Below, one piece after another: positions 26,672 through 34,842 of a stretch of 64,000 bases of DNA. The stretch is from Roseiarcus sp963761435 (lineage in GTDB: Bacteria; Pseudomonadota; Alphaproteobacteria; Rhizobiales; Beijerinckiaceae). Position 1 is the stretch's first letter, and each line of letters begins with the position of its first letter. A model generated the notes under the pieces. That model was not told where the DNA came from. It did not search any database and was given only the letters and a program-made list of their open reading frames with translations. The stretch lies in contig CAVXHJ010000010.1 in assembly GCA_963761435.1 (NCBI GenBank), forward strand, positions 248,001-312,000, in the 5' to 3' direction. The position numbers and the translations under genes were made by a program.

Positions 26672-26725
26672 AGCGCGGATCATCGCGAGGTCCCCTGATG
26701 ACAGGGCCTTGCCATGATCCGCGCT
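26672..26725. repeat. 12-bp inverted repeat (possible hairpin)
   Basis: AGCGCGGATCAT (26672-26683) is matched exactly by ATGATCCGCGCT (26714-26725) across a 30-base loop that itself contains CCCTGATGACAGGG. It lies in the 459-bp gap between the pilin and porin genes, where no gene is seen. It may be a dispersed palindromic element or an RNA hairpin. No T-run follows, so a simple terminator is unlikely. Confidence 0.45.
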
Positions 26726-26788
26726 CAGCCGGGCGGCGTACGCAGCCCGGCGCTCTGTTTGCGCGCGCCCTTCCGGGCGCGACCCCTC

Positions 26789-26950
26789 TTACTTGAGGGA
26801 GGCGCCAACCTCGGTGAACACCGTGCTGACCTGCGTGCCGACATACTGGACGGCGACGATGATGAAGACTGCGATCAGGCTCGCGATCAGCGCATATTCG
26901 ATCGCCGTCACGCCAAATTCATCGCCAAGGAACTTTTGAACTCGAGTCAT
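26789..26950 (-). CDS. Flp/Fap-type IVb pilin
   Basis: A 53-residue protein below common gene-length cutoffs. It reads MTRVQKFLGDEFGVTAIEYA then LIASLIAVFIIVAVQYVGTQ and ends VFTEVGASLK. The GVTAIEYALIA motif is the Flp pilin prepilin-peptidase site and Glu-Tyr pair followed by a single helix. These subunits build tight-adherence (Tad) pili. No tad, cpa or prepilin peptidase genes are in this window, so it is an orphan copy here. Confidence 0.9.
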   Translation of the reverse strand: MTRVQKFLGDEFGVTAIEYALIASLIAVFIIVAVQYVGTQVSTVFTEVGASLK

Positions 26951-27125
26951 CGGATTCTCCACATGTTCGAGGGGGCCCGTGTCCTGAGGCGCAAGATCCC
27001 GCTCACAATCGAAAATTGCAGCAACCGATTACCGGACCTTCGAGGGGATCGCTAAAGTTCTCACGGTTCCCCAATACGGACCCGTGATTGCATCTTAAGA
27101 TTAATTCGGCGTGCGCCGCCGACGC

Positions 27126-27749
27126 TTACGACGCCGCGCGCGCCCTCGCCGCCTCCGCCGCCTCTTCGACCTGCCCAAGTCGCTCCTTGCCGAAGAAAAT
27201 CTCGTCATTGACGAAGAACGTTGGAACTCCGAAGACGCCGCGCGCGACCGCGGCGGCGGTGTTGGCGGCGAGTTTCTGCTTGATGGGATCGCTCTCGGCC
27301 GCCGCGAGCAGGCTCGCAGAATCAAGTCCAGCGTCGCTGATCGCGCTCGCCAGCACCTGCCTGTCGTCGAGCTTGAGCCCCTTCTCCCACATCCCGGAGA
27401 GACCCATCTCGAGATAGGCGTCTCCCGAGCCGGCCTCACGCGCGGCCACCAGTCCGCGCATCAGCATCAGGGTGTTGACGGGAAAATGGGGGTTGAGGCG
27501 GAACTTCTCGAAGCGATGCCTGGCGACGAATCGGCGCAGCTCAAGCATTTCATATTCGAACTTGCCCTTGATCGGCGCGTAGGCGATGGCGGGGGCCTGG
27601 TTGCCGGTCGCCTTGAAAATGCCGCCGAGCAGACAGGGGTTGATAACGAGACGAGCCCCGGTCCGTTCGAGGATCGGCGGCAAAGCGCGGTAGGCGAGAT
27701 AGGCGTTGGGGCTCCCGAAGTCGAATATGAACTCGATCGTCGCGCCCAT
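27126..27749 (-). CDS. 2-hydroxychromene-2-carboxylate isomerase-like (DsbA/kappa-GST fold)
   Basis: A 207-residue protein with the thioredoxin-like HCCA isomerase layout: IEFIFDFGSPNAYLAYRALP (SPNAY in place of the redox CxxC), RHRFEKFRLNPHFPVNTLML, then GVFGVPTFFVNDEIFFGKER (cis-Pro segment). Relatives use glutathione to isomerise aromatic degradation products. Its ATG overlaps the SDR stop by one base, so it is translationally coupled and probably works on a related substrate. Exact substrate unknown. Confidence 0.87.
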   Translation of the reverse strand: MGATIEFIFDFGSPNAYLAYRALPPILERTGARLVINPCLLGGIFKATGNQAPAIAYAPIKGKFEYEMLELRRFVARHRFEKFRLNPHFPVNTLMLMRGLVAAREAGSGDAYLEMGLSGMWEKGLKLDDRQVLASAISDAGLDSASLLAAAESDPIKQKLAANTAAAVARGVFGVPTFFVNDEIFFGKERLGQVEEAAEAARARAAS

Positions 27750-28495
27750 CACCACGTCTCCTTCCAGGGCCGCAGGTCCATCTCGAAGGTCCACGCGCCG
27801 CGCTTCTGGCGATAGAGCCAGACGTAGTTGCGGGCGATCTCGTCGGGGGCGAGGATCTCCTCGCGCGCCAGTTTCTCGGCAGCGTCCGGCATGAGGCCGC
27901 GGATGAAGGCGCCGTCGATCGCGCCGTCGATGACGACATGGGCGACGTGCACGCCCTTCGGCCCGAGTTCGCGCGCCAGACTCTGCGCCAGCGCTCTCAG
28001 CGCGTGCTTCGCCCCGGCGAAGGCGGAAAAGCCCGCGCCGCCGCGCAGGCTCGCGGTCGCGCCGGTGAACAGGATCGTACCGCGCCCGCGCTCGATCATC
28101 GCCCGCGCGGCCTCGCGGCTGGCGAGGAAGCCGGCGAGCGCGGCCATCTCCCAAACCTTGGAATAGACCTGGGCCGTGGTCTCGACCACGGGAAAGCGCA
28201 CATTGGCGCCGATGTTGAAGACGAGGACTTCGATCGGGCCGATCTCGCGCTCGATCCGCTCGACAAGCGCCGCGACATCGGCTTCGACCCGCGCGTCGAG
28301 CCCGAACGAAGTGGCCTTTCCGCCTTCGGCCCCGATCAACTCCGCCAGCTTGTCGATGGCGTCCGTGTGGCGCGGTCTGCGGGTGACGCAGACATGAAGT
28401 CCCTCCCGGGCGAAGGCGCGCGCGATCGAAGCGCCGAGCCCGTCGCCGGCCCCGATCACGAGACACACGCCGCGTCCCTGCCCCGCGTCGCTCAT
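27749..28495 (-). CDS. SDR-family oxidoreductase lacking the catalytic Tyr
   Basis: A 248-residue Rossmann-fold protein. The cofactor loop is VIGAGDGLGASIARAFAREG and LVFNIGANVRF replaces the usual NNAG. At the active site, GGAGFSAFAGAKHALRAL has Phe where the YxxxK Tyr should be, with the Lys kept. LGPKGVHVAHVVIDGAIDGA follows. This variant recurs in a subgroup of SDR proteins, so it is probably an atypical member and not a mutant. It is coupled to the downstream isomerase. Substrate unknown. Confidence 0.82.
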   Translation of the reverse strand: MSDAGQGRGVCLVIGAGDGLGASIARAFAREGLHVCVTRRPRHTDAIDKLAELIGAEGGKATSFGLDARVEADVAALVERIEREIGPIEVLVFNIGANVRFPVVETTAQVYSKVWEMAALAGFLASREAARAMIERGRGTILFTGATASLRGGAGFSAFAGAKHALRALAQSLARELGPKGVHVAHVVIDGAIDGAFIRGLMPDAAEKLAREEILAPDEIARNYVWLYRQKRGAWTFEMDLRPWKETW

Positions 28496-29323
28496 GCGAT
28501 CAAACCCGGGGCGCCCATCCGACGATCCCGATCCACCATTATTCTCAAAGGCGTTCCTCCCAAGCTCGTCTGGCCTAACTCGGTCTTTGCGGCGAAAATG
28601 GCCGCAAGCCGGTGAAAGCCGGCGAAAACGAAATCGCTTTCTTTTGCTTTCTTTTGCTTTTCGGAATCGGGACTTTTCAATAGGTTATGGCGGATTCAAA
28701 CAATAAAAAAATCCCCGGCCCTCCTCGCCGCCGGGCGGTCCCGCGGGACGCGGTCTCACTTCGGTCGATGGGAATATCCATAACATCGATTTCTGTTTTT
28801 GGCAAGAGAGGCCCTGGCTCTTATGGCGTTATCCGTTGGTCGACCGGTTTGACTGTTCGTTCGTCGAACCCTTGCCGTCATGGCCGGGCTTGTCCCGGCC
28901 ATCCACGCCGGGCCGCCGCAAGAACGAGTCCCGCCTCGGCGCGACCGGCAGGAAGGCGGACGGTCGCAAGGCTTTTCGCGCTTGCCTGCGTCGATGCGCT
29001 GGGCCTTCGTGGATGGCCGGGACAAGCCCGGCCATGACGCCTTGATGGCGCCGTCCGCCACCTCCGCCAATGCTCCCGATTCCTTCCCGACAACAGCCAA
29101 CGCGATAAGAGCGAAAGCCATGGGGCTCTGCGGCGCCTGGCTGAACATGGACCGGGGACGCCCGAAATGCGGGACGAAGCGCCTTTGGTGGATCTACGGC
29201 GGATGGAGCCTCCAGGGCCGTCGGCCCGGCGCCGACAAAGAAAGCAACTGCCGGTCTGGCCGCATCTATGCTATTGGGATCGACGCCGCACGAGCCAACG
29301 AGCTGGCGGTGAGGGAGGATAGG
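28496..29323. other. 828-bp gap without a supported gene
   Basis: It contains a T/C-rich direct repeat (CTTTCTTTTG twice, near 28638-28660), an A-rich tract near 28700 that may be promoter DNA, and the REP inverted pair at 28877-29038. On the minus strand an open frame near 29148 begins with a signal-like hydrophobic stretch but runs straight into the REP sequence, so it is not called as a gene. Confidence 0.5.
28877..29038. repeat. Perfect 31-bp inverted REP pair (REP doublet)
   Basis: The 31 bases at 28877-28907 (starting GTCATGGCCGGGCTTGTCCC) recur exactly, inverted, at 29008-29038, with 100 bp between. Each arm is itself a hairpin (GGCCGGG-CTTG-TCCCGGCC, imperfect). This sequence type is widely dispersed in Hyphomicrobiales genomes. 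The paired inverted layout is typical of REP doublets mobilised by RAYT transposases. No transposase is encoded here. Confidence 0.85.
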
Positions 29324-29593
29324 ATGCTTAAAATCGCGTTAGCAGTCGCGGCTACAGTCGGCCTGACCTTCGCGGCCGATGCGGAGATTGGTCCCCTCTG
29401 TCAGACCCCTGAAGGCTCGCTGATTGTCTGTCACCACAGGCACAGCGGCGTCGCGCAGATCGGCCCCCTCTGCCAGACCCCCGACGGCTCTCTGATTGTC
29501 TGTCACTCCGCGCACAGCGGCGTCCCGCAGATCGGTCCCCTCTGCCAGACCCCCGACGGCTCTCTGATTGTCTGTCACTCCGGGCGAGGCTGA
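29324..29593 (+). CDS. Secreted protein of three 24-residue Cys/His repeats
   Basis: An 89-residue protein: a signal peptide (MLKIALAVAATVGLTFAADA) then three tandem copies of a 24-residue unit, the last one truncated. Each unit reads IGPLCQTPxGSLIVCH; copies 1 and 2 continue to a second His, giving C-x9-C-H-x2-H-S-G-V. Copies 2 and 3 are almost identical at DNA level, so the repeat expanded recently. GGGAGGAT lies upstream of the ATG. I do not recognise the family. Paired Cys plus His suggests disulfide-stapled hairpins or metal binding, which is inference. Confidence 0.75.
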   Translation: MLKIALAVAATVGLTFAADAEIGPLCQTPEGSLIVCHHRHSGVAQIGPLCQTPDGSLIVCHSAHSGVPQIGPLCQTPDGSLIVCHSGRG

Positions 29594-29634
29594 CCGGTAG
29601 AGACACCCGCCGTACTCGCCAGATGAGACATGCG

Positions 29635-30201
29635 CTAGCGCCGGCGCGGCAGCACGCAGAAGGCGATCAGCCCCTGGGCGAGATAGTAGGTCGGGAGCGT
29701 CCATTGATCGGCTGGCCAGCCGACATGGCCGAATTTGCCGAGCGCGATCGTGATGTCGGAGAGCATGAAGACCAGCGCCCCGGCGGCGACCGCGGCCGCG
29801 GCGCCGGTGCGAAGGGCGGCCGCTCGCCCAATCGCCTGGGCCGCCATCAGCGCGATCACGCCGACATAAACCGCGACCGGCGCCTTCAAGTCGGGGGCGA
29901 CCCCCGGCCAGATGAAGATAAGAACGAGCGCGGCGAACGCCGCAATCGCTGCCAGCGCCGGGCGCGACGGCAGAAAGCCGACGCCGCGCGAAACCAGTGC
30001 AAAGTGGTTGTAGACAAGCACATAGACGCCGACGCTCAGCGCCAGCATGAACACGCCGGAGATCTGGCTCAGGATCCCGGCGGTCAGCGAGCCGATCGCG
30101 TCGTTGAGCCGGTAGACGTTGCGTCCCAGCGCGAGCCCAATCCCGAACTCCCCCACCATGAGCGCGATGAAGACGGGAATCGCGTAAACGATGACGTTCA
30201 A
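29635..30201 (-). pseudogene. Chimeric remnant: sterol desaturase N-terminus joined to YhhN/lysoplasmalogenase C-terminus
   Basis: A 188-residue in-frame product. Residues 1 to about 69 (VIVYAIPVFIALMVGEFGIG, NVYRLNDAIGSLTAGILSQI, YVLVYNHFAL) match the start of sterol desaturase/fatty acid hydroxylase proteins. The His-box catalytic core that should follow is absent. From about residue 70 the sequence reads like the last helices of YhhN/TMEM86 lysoplasmalogenases (VYVGVIALMAAQAIGRAA, GALVFMLSDITIALGKF, YYLAQGLIAFCVLPRRR), lacking that family's N-terminal half. An internal deletion fits both. It starts at TTG, after GGAGG. Catalysis is unlikely. Confidence 0.6.
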
Positions 30202-30294
30202 GATTTCCTCCGGTATGCGCGCCGGCCCGATATACGACCGGCGGCCAGACGGCGCAAAGACCGGAGATGTATCGCTGGCAGGTCGCCGCCCGCC

Positions 30295-31542
30295 TCACAT
30301 CACCGCCTGCAAACCCCCGAACAGGCCGACCGCCGACACCAGCGCGCAAACCGCAACGATCAGTCCGAGATACCAGCCGCTGAGGCGATGCGGCTCCGGC
30401 AGCGCTTTGACCGCCAGCGCCACCAGGACGCCGACGATCAGCGGCATCAGGAAGGCGTTGAGGACCTGGGCCGCGATATTGAGCCAGACGAGATTCGAGG
30501 CGAACCACACGACGGCGCAGGAGCCGATCACGCAGGCCGCGTAGACGCCGTAGAACCATCCCGCCTCGAACGGCCGGTATTCGAGCGAGCGGCGGTAGCC
30601 AGCGACTTCGCCGACGCCCCAGGCGAGCGCCAGCGAGGATACGATCGCCGCGACCAGCGAGGCGCCGAGCACGCCGGCCCCGAACACCACCCGCCCGGCG
30701 GTCTCGCCGAGGACCGGCGTGAGAGCGCCGCTGATCTCGCCCACGCTCGACAGGCTCGCGCTCGACGGCCCGGCGCCGAACGCGGACGCTGCGGCCACGA
30801 GCACCGCGCCCGTCAGGCACTGGGTCAGGATCGCGCCCACGGCCGTGTCCCAGCGCGCGTGGACGAGTTCGCCCGGCTGCAGCCTTTTGTCGACGGTGGC
30901 GGACTGCTGGTAGAAGATCATCCATGGGTTGAAGGTCGCCCCGATGATGGCCGCGGCCAGAAGCAGGAAGCCGCTGTCTCGGATGGGCAAGTCGATTGCG
31001 TCCCTCGCGAGCGCCGCCAGGCCGGGGTGCGCGCGCCACGCGACGACGAAGAACGCCAGCTCGAAAAGGCCGATGAAGAGCGCGGCCCGCTCGACTCGCT
31101 TGTAGGAGCCGCTGGCCACGATGATGAGCAAAGTCGCGGCCGCCAGCGGCAGGGTGAGGCTCCGCGACAGGCCGAACAGCTCGCCGACGCCGGCGACGCC
31201 GGTGAACTCGGTGATGAGCGAGCCAATGACCGCCGCCGCCAGCCCCAGCGTCGAAATGGCGGCCCAAACGGCGCCGAACCGTTCGCGGATAAGTTCGCCG
31301 TGGCCGCGGCCGGTGGTGAGCCCGAGCCGCACAGTCAATTCCTGAACCATGTACAGCATTGGAATCAGGATGAGCACGAGCGGCAGAAGGCGATAGCCCC
31401 ATTGCGCGCCGGCCTCAGCGGCGGTGACGACATTGCCGGCGTCGGTGTCGGCCAGCATCACCAGCAGGCCGGGTCCCCAGATCGCAAGCGAGCGAGCGAT
31501 AGAGGCTGCGCGGACGGCGCCCGGCTCCGCTTCGGCCTTCAT
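30295..31542 (-). CDS. Nramp-related divalent metal transporter, atypical metal site
   Basis: A 415-residue inner-membrane protein with about 11 hydrophobic segments. TM1 reads GPGLLVMLADTDAGNVVTAA, keeping the DxGN of Nramp DPGN. TM6 reads GATFNPWMIFYQQSATVD, where canonical Nramps have GAxxMPHN, so the metal-selecting Met is replaced by Asn. Such changes occur in Nramp-related proteins with other selectivity (for example Mg2+ transporters), so the substrate may not be Mn2+/Fe2+. It lies upstream of the chimeric desaturase/YhhN remnant on the same strand. Confidence 0.82.
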   Translation of the reverse strand: MKAEAEPGAVRAASIARSLAIWGPGLLVMLADTDAGNVVTAAEAGAQWGYRLLPLVLILIPMLYMVQELTVRLGLTTGRGHGELIRERFGAVWAAISTLGLAAAVIGSLITEFTGVAGVGELFGLSRSLTLPLAAATLLIIVASGSYKRVERAALFIGLFELAFFVVAWRAHPGLAALARDAIDLPIRDSGFLLLAAAIIGATFNPWMIFYQQSATVDKRLQPGELVHARWDTAVGAILTQCLTGAVLVAAASAFGAGPSSASLSSVGEISGALTPVLGETAGRVVFGAGVLGASLVAAIVSSLALAWGVGEVAGYRRSLEYRPFEAGWFYGVYAACVIGSCAVVWFASNLVWLNIAAQVLNAFLMPLIVGVLVALAVKALPEPHRLSGWYLGLIVAVCALVSAVGLFGGLQAVM

Positions 31543-31731
31543 CGCGGCTGCTCTCCCAAGCGATCGTCGGCGCCGGCGGCCGAATATGCGCCCCCCGACG
31601 CGGGCGACCGTTCAGACAGCGACCGCGCCGCCCGACGCGAAGGCGCCGGCTGCTGGCGGCTGGACTAAGGGAACGGGAAACGGAAAGTCAATTGCGCGAG
31701 AGCGCGCGCCTTACGTGACGCGGCGCGCCGA

Positions 31732-32072
31732 TCAGAAGCGGAGTTTGAGGCCGCCGGTGAAGGGCGCGTCAGGCGCCTCGCGCCCGGCGGTGAGCGAGAA
31801 CCCGCCCTGGGGACTGGCGGACGGCTCCTCGCTTTCGGCCGTCGGGAACTGCGCGGCGGCCTTCTTGCCCGCTCCGACCGGCGGGGCGTAAGGGTCCGAG
31901 AAGTGGATTTCGCCGACGCTTGCCGTCTTCAACGGCGCATGCTCGCTGTCCTCGCTTTTGCCGCGTGTGGCCGGGCGGATTTCGGAGGACCGGCGGACGG
32001 GCTTTCGGCCGACGCCTGCGTCCAGGCCACGGCGCTCGCGAGGCATAGAAGCGTCATGCAAAGGCGTTTCAT
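31732..32072 (-). pseudogene. Small exported protein, frameshifted after the signal peptide
   Basis: The ATG at 32072 opens a signal peptide (MKRLCMTLLCLASAVAWTQA). The frame then stops near residue 46. One base over, the coding sequence continues (HAPLKTASVGEIHFSDPYAP) and ends GGFSLTAGREAPDAPFTGGL then KLRF. Adding one A to the coding-strand AAAA run at 31956-31959 joins the two into a 113-residue protein. The C-terminal aromatic ending hints at an envelope location. Function unknown; the rebuilt frame is inferred. Confidence 0.5.
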
Positions 32073-32310
32073 GTGCGCCCTCATTCGCGCCCGCCCATCC
32101 CGTTAACGAATTATTAACGAGATGTGAACGCCCGCGCAATCCCGGTTGCGATCACATTTTTCGCTGCCGAGCGCGGGGCGGAGCGGTTCTGAAATTGACT
32201 GCGCCGAGCTGCGGAACGGTCTGGCGCTGAGCGGAAATCGCCCCACATAGAGCGAGGGGGAGATGCGCCGCGTGGGGCGCCGGCGCCGAGAAGCGAAGGA
32301 GGCCTTCGCA

Positions 32311-33237
32311 ATGCCGCAGAGAAACGCGAATCCGTTGCCGGGGCTGATCTTCATCGTCATTTTCGCCGCCGGCCTGCTTCTGGCCTATTCGGGTTTCGGC
32401 CCAGAGAGCCTCGGCGCGAGCGTAACGATTGCGGTGATAAGCTTCGTGGTCGCTTCGATCGTCGCCAGCGCGGTCAAGGTCGCCAGTCAATGGGAGCGGG
32501 TCGTCGTCTTGAGGCTCGGCAAGTTCCGCAGCCTCGAGGGCCCGGGCCTGTTCTTCATCGTGCCGGTCCTCGACGCCGTGGCCTTCCGGATCGACATTCG
32601 CGTCATCACCGCGACGTTCAAGGCGGAAAAGACGATGACCCGCGACACCGTGCCGGTCGATGTCGACGCCGTCCTGTTCTGGAAGGTGATCGATCCGAAA
32701 ATGGCGGCGCTCGACGTCGCCGACTATGTCTCGGCGATCAACTGGGCGGCGCAGACCGCGCTGCGCGACGTGATCGGCAAGACGATGCTCGCCGACATGC
32801 TCGAGGGGCGGGAGAAGCTGAGCGTCGACCTCCAGCGCATCATCGACGCGCGCACCGAGCCCTGGGGCGTCAATGTCATTTCGGTCGAGGTCAAGGACGT
32901 GCAGATCCCGGCCGCGCTCCAGGACGCGATGTCGATGCAGGCGCAGGCCGAGCGCGAACGGCAGGCCCGCGTGATCCTCGGCGATTCCGAGCGGCAGGTG
33001 GCGGAGAAGTTCGGCGAGGCGGCCAAGACCTACGCCGACAACCCGACCGCCTTTCACTTGCGGGCGATGAACATGCTTTACGAGGGCCTGAAGCGCAGCA
33101 ACGCGACGATCGTCATCGTGCCCTCGACCGCGGTCGAATCGATGCAGCTCGGCGGCATGCCGGCGATGGCGACGGTCGCGAGCGCGATCGCCCACGCCCA
33201 GGCGGCGGGCGCGGCGCAGAAGGCGGCGGCAGAATGA
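32311..33237 (+). CDS. SPFH/band 7 protein (slipin family)
   Basis: A 308-residue stomatin-like protein. Two N-terminal hydrophobic stretches (LIFIVIFAAGLLLAYSGFG; TIAVISFVVASIVASAVKVA) precede the band 7 domain: ERVVVLRLGKFRSLEGPGLF, PVDVDAVLFWKVIDP and WGVNVISVEVKDVQIP. A C-terminal helical part follows (ERERQARVILGDSERQVAEK). AAGGAGG precedes the ATG at 32311. Slipins form membrane microdomain scaffolds, often with a NfeD partner; none is adjacent here. Confidence 0.9.
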   Translation: MPQRNANPLPGLIFIVIFAAGLLLAYSGFGPESLGASVTIAVISFVVASIVASAVKVASQWERVVVLRLGKFRSLEGPGLFFIVPVLDAVAFRIDIRVITATFKAEKTMTRDTVPVDVDAVLFWKVIDPKMAALDVADYVSAINWAAQTALRDVIGKTMLADMLEGREKLSVDLQRIIDARTEPWGVNVISVEVKDVQIPAALQDAMSMQAQAERERQARVILGDSERQVAEKFGEAAKTYADNPTAFHLRAMNMLYEGLKRSNATIVIVPSTAVESMQLGGMPAMATVASAIAHAQAAGAAQKAAAE

Positions 33238-33267
33238 GAGGCGCGCCTCGCAAGGCCGAAATCGCCG

Positions 33268-34705
33268 CTACATCGCCTTCTTGACGATCCGCCCGTCCTT
33301 CATGATGACCGGCGAAGTTCTTCTCCGGATCGGCGATGAGCTTGATGTCGGCGATCGGATCGCCGTCGACAAGAATGAGGTCGGCGAGCGCGCCCTCCTC
33401 CACCACCCCGAGCTTGCCAGGATAGGGATTGCGCGGGCCGGACATCGCCAAGAGCTCGCCGTTGACCGAGGTCGCCATCCTCAGGATCTCGGCTGGGGCA
33501 TACCACCGCGCGAGCGTCGTCAGGATCGCGCCCTGGTTGGCGGTCATCGCGGCATCGAACAGAATGTCGGTGCCCCACGCCGTCTTGAGCTTGTATTGCA
33601 TGGCGAAGCGATAGGCCGCGTCCGTTCCGGCGTAGACCAGCCTCGCCTTTGCCTCCCCTTCGGGAGTGGGCATCCGGTTCGAGTATTCATTGGCGAGAAA
33701 CGGCTGGGTCGAGAGCCAGACGTCGCTGTCGGCGATGAGCCGCGCCGTCGCCTCATCCATGAGCTGCCCATGCTCGATGCACCGGACGCCGCCCCGGATC
33801 GCGGTCGCGATCGCGCGGGGCGTATAGGCGTGCACGGCGACATAGGTGCCCCAGTTCTCCGCCGCGTCGACGGCGGCGCGAAATTCGGCCTCGGTGTACT
33901 GGCTGACGTCGATCGGATCGTAGTTCGAGGCCACCCCGCCGCCTGCGGCCAGTTTGAGCTGGCTCGCGCCCAGCATCAATTGCTCCCGCGCTCGCATCAG
34001 CACGCGATCGACGCCGTCGGCGATCGCGGCGCCGCCGATGGCCTCGACGCGGCTCGGCGGCGCATCGGAGGCGGAGGGAATCTCGTAGGGGAAACGGAAG
34101 TCGCCGTGGCCGCCCGTTTGCGAGACCATCGCGCCGGAGGGCCAGATGCGGGGGCCCTTCACGACTCCCCCGTCGATCGCGCGCTTGAGGCCGAATGCCG
34201 GTCCGGCCATATCCCGCACGCTGGTGAAGCCGCGCATCAGTGTTCTTTCGGCTTCCTGCGCTGCAAGGAGGTTGAGGTAGCCGACGTCCGCGGTGAGCAG
34301 CGTGTTGAGAGGAATGGCCGCCATCATCGCGTGCCAGTGAGCGTCGATGAGCCCGGGCATGAGCACGCGGCCGCCGCAATCGATGGTTTCGCCATCCGTC
34401 GCGACGGCGCTCCCGCCCGACGCCACCGACTTGATGGCCGCGCCTTCGACCACGACCGTGAGGCCGTTTCGGAGCGCGTCCGACTTGCCGTCGAAGACCC
34501 GCGCGTTGATGAACGCGACTTGCGCCGCGCGGGCCGGCGAGCCGGGGGAAACCGCTCCCGATCCGGCCGCGAACGCGTGAGGCGCCAACGCGGGCGAAGC
34601 GAACTTTTCGCTCAGACGCCGGTTGAGCCGGGCGAAGGCCGGCGTGTGGCAGAGGCATCCCAGGGGCGGGGGCGCTCTCTCGTCATCCGGCGCGCAGGCG
34701 AACAT
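33268..34705 (-). pseudogene. Amidohydrolase (imidazolonepropionase-like), frameshift near the C-terminus
   Basis: A metal-dependent TIM-barrel hydrolase. Visible are LMPGLIDAHWHAM (HxH ligands), AVHAYTPRAIATAIRGG, IEHGQLMDE, TAWGTDILFDAAM (Asp ligand) and GVVEEGALADLILVDGDPIA. The normal ending appears only after a shift at 33309-33312: removing one G from the coding strand gives NFAVIMKDGRIVKKAM and a stop at 33268. Without the repair the frame runs to 33113 with an aberrant tail. Only the last 15 or so residues are affected, so the enzyme may be functional. The N-terminus (LCHTPAFARLNRRL) resembles a Tat-type leader. Substrate unknown. Confidence 0.82.
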
Positions 34706-34842
34706 CGCGATCCCTCTAAAGCGTCAAATCGTGGGGCGGCGCCAACGGTTTGGGTACGAACGCCGCCGCGGGATGGATCACGCCTCGACGCCTTCGGATC
34801 TGGCCGACATGCGGGGCATTTGTGGGAGCGAGCGCCGTCGGC

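Noticed and set aside
26763..26782. Rho-independent terminator behind the Flp pilin gene (CGCGCCC-TTCC-GGGCGCG)
   Set aside because: The hairpin is good, but no T-run follows on the pilin strand.
28756..29148. Minus-strand gene starting with a signal-like segment near 29148
   Set aside because: Everything after the first 35 or so residues is translated REP sequence, so at most it is a remnant.
29623..31668. Long plus-strand frame across the Nramp and chimera genes (681 codons)
   Set aside because: It is antisense to clear membrane proteins and its product is low-complexity Arg/Asp-rich.
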